A stretch of 64,000 bases of DNA, taken from assembly GCF_026151205.1 (NCBI RefSeq), contig NC_087072.1:6000084-6064083 (forward strand). Direction: 5' to 3'. Within the stretch, counting starts at the first letter, position 1; every line of letters starts with the position of its first letter. The stretch is from Bolinopsis microptera. Its lineage: Eukaryota > Ctenophora > Tentaculata > Lobata > Bolinopsidae. Of the stretch, positions 57,801-64,000 are shown piece after piece. Position numbers and translations under genes: made by a program. The notes below the pieces were generated by a model, which saw only the letters and a list, made by a program, of their open reading frames with translations, did not search any database and was not told the DNA's origin.

Positions 57801-60536
57801 AGCTGAAGATGATCTGGAACGACGCTGGATCTGGAGCTGATGCTGACTGTTCGATCTGGAGGACTGAATCTAAAGACGGATACTATCCTCTTGGAGATAT
57901 TGTTGTTGCCTCACACAGCAAGCCCAAAATAGGGTTCCTGTTGAGACCCACAGACGCTAACGACAACTCAGTCGTGGCCCCGGTCTCATACTCCAGGATC
58001 TGGAACGACGGTGGTTCAGGAGCTGACAAAGATGTACAACTGTGGAAAGTAATCTGCCCCGGTGGATACGTGGCTCTGGGAAATGTTGCAACTTCCGGCA
58101 GTGAACCTGCCCTTGGAGACGTGTACTGTGTGAAAAGCAGTTACACTACTTATGGATCATCCAGCAACTGGGGGTACGTCTGGAGGGACCATGGAAGTGG
58201 GGCAAATTCTGATGTATCCATCTTTGAAGCTCGAGCTTCTTCTAGCAGCCTGCAGTCAGTGAGAGGGTTTGGAGCCAAAGCTAGCTACAGCTCCTTATCC
58301 ACCTCTCCTTACTTCCTGAAGAAGGAGTCCCTTACTTACTGGGCTGAGAAGCCTGTTGAGAAGATGATCATGTCCAACGTGCAATATGATCTTGATGCGG
58401 AGAAACAGCAGACAGCCCCAGATAAGGTGAGTTCTACCATCGTGGAGAACGACTCAGACAACGAACAGATTGTTGCCAGGACCTTATCCTACTCCATCGC
58501 TGAGTCGAGCTCCTTTACATTCAGCCAAGCTATCCAACTGGGGATCGCAATGGAAATTACAGCTGGATCACCTCTAATTGGGATAGCACAGAAAACAACG
58601 ATCAGTGCCTCTACCACCTCCACATTCACCAGTGGAGACACAACCACCAAGACACACACGGATACCATCCAAGCCAATGTGATTGTCCCGCCAAAGTCCA
58701 GGCTAACTGCTGTTATCACTGGTACTCAGTACAAAGCCGACATTCCTTACACAGCCAGTGTTAAGAAGATTTACTTTGACGGAACTGTCGGTTACGCTAC
58801 GATCTCAGGAGTCTACAAGGGAGTGACTGTAGCCGCGATCAAGGTTACTTATGGCGAGATTGAGTACTTTGAGTAATTTTTGTCTTTCGTTGATACAAAT
58901 TTTAAATTTTAATTAGAAACGCCTCTTCTTTCTAGAATAAAATGGACAGTCAAATTAATTATGGGAATGAAAGGAAGAGATGTAAAAAGTATATAAAAAC
59001 ACAATTTTCATAAATAACCATTAACCAACTAACCAAGTATCAAAAAAAATTATGGACATATGCACCAAATTTGGTACATTTAAAAATGTTACCCGATAAT
59101 TGGACTTCATTTGGCCGAGCTTCGATAAGTTTGAATGTAAGACCAGTTTACTGGTCAACTGGTGTTATAGTGTCCCTAATTTTGTTTACACTCGGTCACT
59201 TGTCAAGGCATGTACTGGTCATTTGGCGAATTTTCTTAAAAATAAAATGATGTATTTGTGTAACATTTTGAAAGTTTATAGATCAAAAACAGCTTAACTA
59301 CATGTTCTCGGAGATAAGGGGCTCAATAAAGCCCTCATCAAACGCTGTAGTTGGCACTATACCCCCGTTAGTCCTCAGTTATTGATTGGTGCTGTAACTT
59401 ATATCGCTGCTGTACTTGTTGTACTCTTATTATATTTGTCCGGATAAAATAGAAGAACTCTGGTTCAGTCATCTTTATGCCAACAACACATGTAACAGAT
59501 CTCGCTAGCTGAAAACGTAATTCTACGTTTATTATTAATTGAGTTTCAAGTTTAAATTTGTCCCAGCTTGGATACCAATTCAGTCACATAAAATATAAAT
59601 AATTTAGAACGGTCTACCGCCACACTGGACGTAGCACGCGAACTATGTGTCTTGTTACAAAACGCACATTATGCATCGCTGTGGTTGATGCGCGTTAATG
59701 TACGCACGTTCGTACTTCAGACATAATCACGTATAAATGAGCTGTTGTCCTGAAGATAGCGTACTGTAGTCCTGTACACTTGTACCGATGAAGGAAGCCA
59801 AGTGGCTCCTCCTGAAATTGGAGAAGTACATGCGGCCCGAAAATCTAACCAAAATTCATCCCTCATTAATGTTTTTTCAAAATTAGAAGGGCAGCTTTCA
59901 TTCCAAAACATTGACTAGAACCTTTCCTTTCCAAGATTTAACAATCTAATGCTTCGTCCATTCCTCACCTTCCCCATCCAGAAGTCAGCTCCTATTTTAA
60001 TTTTGCAGGCCTTTTGTAGCTCTGCACATCTACCATAGCTTAGCTTATTGACCAAAAGTACTTCTAAAACAATAACTTTGTCTTATTTATTTTCTGCATC
60101 GGCCTACCCTCTTCCCTTGTTGTCCCCAATGCAGTACTTAGCACCTCTTTAGAGTGTAGATACACCACGAATTGTTCACATTAAACTCTGGTATTAGTGT
60201 GAAATGTAAGCTAAATTATGTGTGTAACTGAATATTCAACATATCCATAACTGTGCCAACACTTCAGGTGGACCTAAAGACAGTTTTACCAAGAGGATGG
60301 AACTCAAAGATGACTATCAAAGATGCTCTCAAGGGAATTTGGACGTAAGTTGATATTTCGCGAGCGGTACACCAGGCCCTGGTAACTTTCACCGTTTATT
60401 TTTAGCTCCTAAGAGCAATATTATTCGGTTTTGTTTTAAATCCTCATCTTCAATATACCTTCAATCTCATTATTTCAGACATATGCAGAAAGCAAAGGGA
60501 GTCGGTCACCAGCCAAATGATGGAGTTATGTTCTGA
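54861..60536 (+). CDS. UBE2V: Ubiquitin-conjugating enzyme E2 variant (UBE2V/Mms2), five exons
   Basis: Catalytically inactive E2 partner of UBC13 for Lys63-linked ubiquitin chains (family knowledge). Exons 54861-54870, 55137-55276, 56154-56276, 60268-60344 and 60479-60536 join in phase to 135 residues; human UBE2V2 has about 145. Motifs: [61 protein letters not shown] and [17 protein letters not shown]. No active-site Cys or HPN motif, as expected. Exon 1 is only ATG ACA GAA A before GTGAGT and is the least certain. Intron 2 carries a tandem repeat, and intron 3 (56277-60267) contains a complete gene on the same strand. Confidence 0.92.
55470..55962. repeat. Tandem repeat of about 42 bp in UBE2V intron 2
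   Basis: About eleven copies of a unit like TAGACTGCATAGTAGATAGT plus ATGTATTATATAGTATATAGTA. The right half is almost identical between copies, the left half more degenerate. Open frames on both strands ([16 protein letters not shown]) are only translations of this repeat. Confidence 0.95.
57032..57038 (+). promoter_or_regulatory. TATA box of the nested Vps62/aerolysin-like gene
   Basis: TATAAAA 72 bases before the ATG at 57110, a normal distance for a short 5' UTR. It supports transcription from its own promoter rather than as a UBE2V exon. Confidence 0.7.
57110..58876 (+). CDS. Secreted Vps62-repeat protein with aerolysin-like C-terminal module
   Basis: 588 residues, intronless. Residues 1-15 form a signal peptide ([15 protein letters not shown]). 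Residues about 30-380 hold six units of a Vps62/DUF946-type repeat, each with W(N/R)D.GSGA..D; the tryptophans are near 34, 96, 155, 236, 298 and 358. Residues about 415-588 are Ser/Thr-rich with alternating polarity, and the pattern resembles the pore-forming module of aerolysin, natterin-type and related beta-barrel proteins. An extracellular lectin-like, membrane-active protein in immunity, digestion or venom is inferred; target unknown. AATAAA at 58936. The gene lies inside UBE2V intron 3 on the same strand. Confidence 0.85.
   Translation: MILFAVALIAVTAAQNQVNPDIVYKYTDAYQLIWRDSGSEADMDGAAWRAQNYQSEFCSLGDVVTGHHGSPNSKAVLVSKRKSDALVNPSSFSLVWNDAGSGAHSDVAFYKMNAPSGYTCLGGVAVNSHSTKPDSSKYCCVKNEYVVRADTVHTWNDRGSGANSDLSLWTIIRAGGDAYGLDAGTFVGVSGYSKPSSSAANLLKADGSKVRDVWSLPTGEDKPLNLYEMGQLKMIWNDAGSGADADCSIWRTESKDGYYPLGDIVVASHSKPKIGFLLRPTDANDNSVVAPVSYSRIWNDGGSGADKDVQLWKVICPGGYVALGNVATSGSEPALGDVYCVKSSYTTYGSSSNWGYVWRDHGSGANSDVSIFEARASSSSLQSVRGFGAKASYSSLSTSPYFLKKESLTYWAEKPVEKMIMSNVQYDLDAEKQQTAPDKVSSTIVENDSDNEQIVARTLSYSIAESSSFTFSQAIQLGIAMEITAGSPLIGIAQKTTISASTTSTFTSGDTTTKTHTDTIQANVIVPPKSRLTAVITGTQYKADIPYTASVKKIYFDGTVGYATISGVYKGVTVAAIKVTYGEIEYFE
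58936..58941 (+). promoter_or_regulatory. Polyadenylation signal of the nested gene
   Basis: AATAAA 60 bases after the stop codon at 58874-58876. Its use would end the nested transcript inside the UBE2V intron. Confidence 0.6.
58942..60267. other. Right part of UBE2V intron 3: nothing recognised
   Basis: AT-rich intron sequence without coding similarity or clear repeats. Confidence 0.55.
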
Positions 60537-61898
60537 CTTACGCACCACAGGATAGAAAATTGGTTAATTAACCCAGACCTCCTTTAGGAACATCGAGGCA
60601 TTTGAAGAGACATTCTCTTATAACCCTTGCTAGTTTTGGCCAGAGAGCCACTTGATGTTTCGGAGCCGATTGTCGTTTTGGACAATTTTCAATGCTAGTC
60701 CATTTTTGATGATAATGATGATTTATTTTTAATCAAAATTTAAGAATGGGACCATGGGAAGCGAAATATGCACATTAAATCATAATGAATAGAGCTTGTT
60801 TTACTGGAAATCTATTTTGTTTCAGACATTAAAATGAAATGTTAGGGTATTTGGACGCTCGAGCATATTTATTTTTACAGGAGAATTCACACAACGTAGC
60901 TTTTATGGCGAACTCAATCTATTGTCGTGATAATTTTGTTATGGAAACAATCAGAGGACCTTTTCTATGATTTGATCGAGAATGTCATCCCATTGGAATT
61001 TGGATTGCCATCCTCACTTGATTTATGAGAACATTGTATTTGTTTGAAATGTGAAATGTGGCGGCTATTTTTAAGCTAATTTGGGCAAATTTTAAAAGCA
61101 TCCCTGGGAATTTGCATGGCAAGGTTCCAAACGCTTGAAGAATCACTTAAGTTATCTTTTAGTATATTACGATTAATAAAATATTGAAACTGTTAACTAA
61201 ACAGAATGCCCTCCTGAAAACGAGTAAAGATTGTGTACCGTTAACTGTAATTGTAAATAATGTTTGCTTAAACTTCTAATTTTGTGTTGTCAATTTCTCC
61301 CATACTTGTGTTTAACTGCTGCTTGTTTAGACTTGAATTCAAAATATCATTTATCCAAACCGAATTAGAGTGTAGAGAAAAGAATGAATGTTTTATTGAC
61401 TGTGGTCCCGGTAAATTAAGCTCAACTGAAGTTATTAAAATCCTGATAGTGGCAAATACTTTAGGACTGGAAGTTGGAACCTGAAAGTGCCACAAACCCG
61501 ATCACCTTTTCTATTGAAATATGTGGCACCCGATAGTAAAAAGGCCAAAGGGATATTTTACTGCATCGGCTGTGAACTTTGGTGACACGTTCATGAAAAA
61601 GGTTAGGGGTCGTTCACATAGTACGTAATCACTGAAAGGAGGGTTCTAAATGATCACGCTAGTATTATATTATGGTATAATTGAAACACAATAGCTATGT
61701 GTAAAACTGATAATACTAAGGGATGAGGAATTGATCCGGAAGCGATAATTATTGATTAGTCTATGTAATAAGCGCCATGAGTTGGCACAGAATGTTTTGT
61801 CTCTGATTTTGGTACCAAAAGCTGCCTCTGAGTGTGAATGATGCCAATTCACCGTGTAGCACGATACCGTCGAGCTGTATTGTGTATGTGTGCCTCCT
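60537..61898. other. Downstream of UBE2V: no gene recognised
   Basis: AT-rich. About 61770-61815 resembles intronic sequence at 7232-7290 (shared word GAGTTGGCACAGAAT). Short open frames have no recognisable similarity. Confidence 0.55.
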
Positions 61899-62120
61899 TT
61901 AACGGGTGATACTCGTAAAATATCTGTTCTATATATTGGACCGTCGACGAGTCCAACTCGGCGCGTGTCCTGGTAGGTTGTAAACCTACAATGCCTCCTG
62001 TGCTATGCGTTTCAAGAGTGTAAAAAGGACGAAAACGTGTAGGTTTTTAACCTACCGAGACGCGCGCCGAGTTGGACTCGTCTTATTTGAAACAAATATT
62101 TTACGAGTATCACCCGTTAA
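61899..62120. mobile_element. Hairpin MITE flanked by TTAA
   Basis: Arms of about 85 bases (61903-61989 and 62037-62116) are near-perfect inverted repeats beginning CGGGTGATACTCGTAAAATAT and including GACGAGTCCAACTCGGCGCG and GTAGGTT. The loop is about 45 bases. TTAA stands at both ends (61899-61902 and 62117-62120), the target preference of piggyBac-type transposases. No coding capacity. Confidence 0.85.
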
Positions 62121-62159
62121 CATTAGCATGTATATAGTAGCTAATACATTGGTCGAAGT

Positions 62160-62860
62160 TGATAATTTACCCGGTGGGTACGTATTGTAGGTTTATAACC
62201 AGTACCAAGTATCAAGACACGCGCCGAGTTGGACTTGTCTATGGTCTTGTCTCGAGCGTACTAAATCACTCTACAGTCGATCTTCGAGATAGTTCTAAAA
62301 GGGCCCCCGACAGTTGAAATCAACTTCAATCGATGTATTTTCGGACGCTGATTCCGAATCACCCCCCATGACATAGGGTTAAAATGCTCCCCTGACGATA
62401 TATAGGCGAAAAACTGTCTCGATCACGTGATATGACCGTATAAGGAAGTTAGCCTAATTTCTCGTTAGGGTTAGGGTTTCAGCATATGCTTTTGTTAAAG
62501 ATTGGGTTAGGGTTAGGGTTGGGATCAGATAAGAGGGTTAGGGTTCGAATAGTCGTTCAGGACCAGCTAGAGAACGGGTTGAAAAAGTCACGTGACAGTC
62601 GAGTGTAGAGTGATTAATTATCATCCGTCTTGTCTAATATATTTGGAACAAATATTTTAAGAGTATCACCCGTTTTATAACTTTAAAGGTGGTTTTTTTT
62701 TTTGCTTTTTATTTCCACCGCGCACTTTAACCTGTATGGACCTCAGGCTATCATGTTCATGAACATTATATATATAGAGATTTGGCGGAATGACAGGCTG
62801 ATACTCGTAAAATATTTGTTCCAAATATTATATTATCAATTATATTAGGAACAAGGAAGC
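62160..62860. repeat. Fragments of the same MITE family around telomere-like repeats
   Basis: Partial copies: GTAGGTTTATAACC...ACACGCGCCGAGTTGGACTT (62179-62238), AACAAATATTTTAAGAGTATCACCCGTT (about 62646-62674) and CTGATACTCGTAAAATATTTGTTCC (about 62790-62822). Together they look like a larger or tandem family member broken by later changes. Confidence 0.7.
62465..62545 (+). repeat. Interstitial telomere-like TTAGGG repeats
   Basis: TTAGGGTTAGGGTTT at 62465-62479, GGGTTAGGGTTAGGGTTGGG at 62504-62523 and GGGTTAGGGTT at 62535-62545. TTAGGG is the telomere repeat of most animals. The tracts lie between fragments of the hairpin MITE. Confidence 0.9.
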
Positions 62861-64000
62861 GCCTTCGGTTTGAAATCTTAAGAACAACAGTGATTTCTTT
62901 GTCAATATAGACAGTTTAGATTTGAACTTGGAGCCGCAAGGCCAAGGGTGATTTTCAAAGCTTTGAGTTGTTGAAGGGTTTAGTTTTTTCCTTTTATATA
63001 GGGTCATTGTGACATTATGTGTATAACTTAATTGACGATGTCAATTCATGGCAGCTCGGCGCGGCACAGTAGCGCATCTCGCCGATCTAGTAACGCATCG
63101 CGCTACACGTGTATAACTATACTGTTTGTATTTTATTATATTATTTGATTTAAATTACATTAGACAAGACTGTACCGTGGTTTTGAAAATTCGGATTCAC
63201 CCGGACAGGGGGAGGTCTGAAAATCTGCGATTTTGGCGGACGTCTTAATAAGATGACCCCTTAATCTTATAAACATACAACGTGAACTGTAGTATTATTA
63301 TAATGGGGCTGAATAACAATATCAAGCATACATGTTGAAATGTCCTAATCGGGATTATTGGATTCCCAAACGGTGCTCTATTATGTGCGAATGGCCTCCG
63401 CCGGGGTTGAGTATGTCAAAAATGTTGTAAGTTGTCGCTGTATTTTTTGTTTTCGCCTAAAAAAAGAATATTTTCATCTTTTTTACTATCTATAATACTT
63501 CCATCACATAAATGTTAACAGTTAAACGACCCACATGTACTTAAATCTTGCAGATTATGCAGAGATAGTTCCAGTTAGCAATGCGGCTACAAAACATGCT
63601 AACATATAATTTTTCACATGCCATGGGGCTCGATAAATCGATCCAGGGTGTCCGGCCGATCCACTTATATTATTAATTGGCATCCTAGCTTAGACCAACG
63701 CGCGTAAAAAGACGCGCGATTGTGATGCAACAGCTTTGTACTTTGCACGCCAGTGATGGAAACGATCTGCTAGTCGTAGAGCGTGAAATGCGTTTAAGAC
63801 CCGCTTCTGGTAACTTACATGTTCCTAAATTAAATTTGACGAAATATAAACTCCATTGTTTTGTCATTAATTAACATCCCAAATCACAAAATTAACCAAA
63901 AATTGTCTCATTTACTGGTAACCTTGCTTTGGGAGCTTTAATCACTGAGTAAATGAATTTGGCTTCCGTAAACTACTCGCATATTTTCAATAGGGAACTA
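62861..64000. other. No gene recognised; repeat fragments
   Basis: Contains TTTTATATAGGGTCATTGT (62995), shared with the 3' region of the CR1-like element at 48371. It also has a diverged copy (63059-63107) of the GCATCTCGCCGATCT/GCATCGCGCTACA repeat seen at 40.6 and 41.3 kb. No coding segment recognised up to the window end. Confidence 0.55.

Overview
Eukaryotic, animal nuclear DNA: AT-rich, split genes with GT/AG introns, ribosomal protein eL43, an intronic tRNA-Cys and many retrotransposon fragments. TTAGGG tracts, the retroelement families and a secreted coiled-coil protein with a cysteine-rich tail ending in CCK point to a non-bilaterian metazoan, most likely a cnidarian. That placement is inference from remembered family resemblance, not from a search.

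Left half (about 0.2-35 kb): one very large gene on the minus strand, CNOT1, the scaffold of the CCR4-NOT deadenylase. I could place 36 coding exons from splice signals and from alignment to remembered vertebrate CNOT1. Joined, they give 2,784 codons plus stop, entirely in phase; only the extreme N-terminus is missing. Unusual parts are a Gln/Ala repeat of about 115 residues and a Gly/Leu/Gln-rich region. Its introns host other units: a three-exon GT31 glycosyltransferase and a secreted coiled-coil protein (both plus strand, 5.3-9.5 kb), an intronless PIM-like kinase (plus, 22.8 kb), a tRNA-Cys (minus, 24.8 kb) and a decayed Ty3/gypsy element (26.9-32.0 kb).

Middle (35-50 kb): mostly mobile DNA. 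There is a pogo-like MITE, a Penelope-like GIY-YIG remnant, inverted-repeat elements and a four-level stack of nested insertions (42.4-48.4 kb). In the stack, a CR1-like LINE is split by a second reverse-transcriptase element with a restriction-like nuclease, flanked by a 13-bp target duplication. That element is itself split by another LINE (4-bp duplication) and by a 0.92-kb insertion (7-bp duplication). Its 3' end is a near-perfect palindrome of about 280 bp. Two more LINE tails follow.

Right part (51-60.6 kb): a plus-strand housekeeping cluster. Two near-identical RPL37A (eL43) exons lie 1.6 kb apart, followed by an intronless phosphomannomutase (PMM2-like) and a five-exon ubiquitin E2 variant (UBE2V/Mms2). 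The third intron of UBE2V contains an intronless gene with its own TATA box. It encodes a secreted protein with six Vps62-type repeats and an aerolysin-like, probably pore-forming, C-terminal module. From 60.6 kb to the end I see no gene, only a TTAA-flanked hairpin element, its relatives and interstitial TTAGGG tracts.
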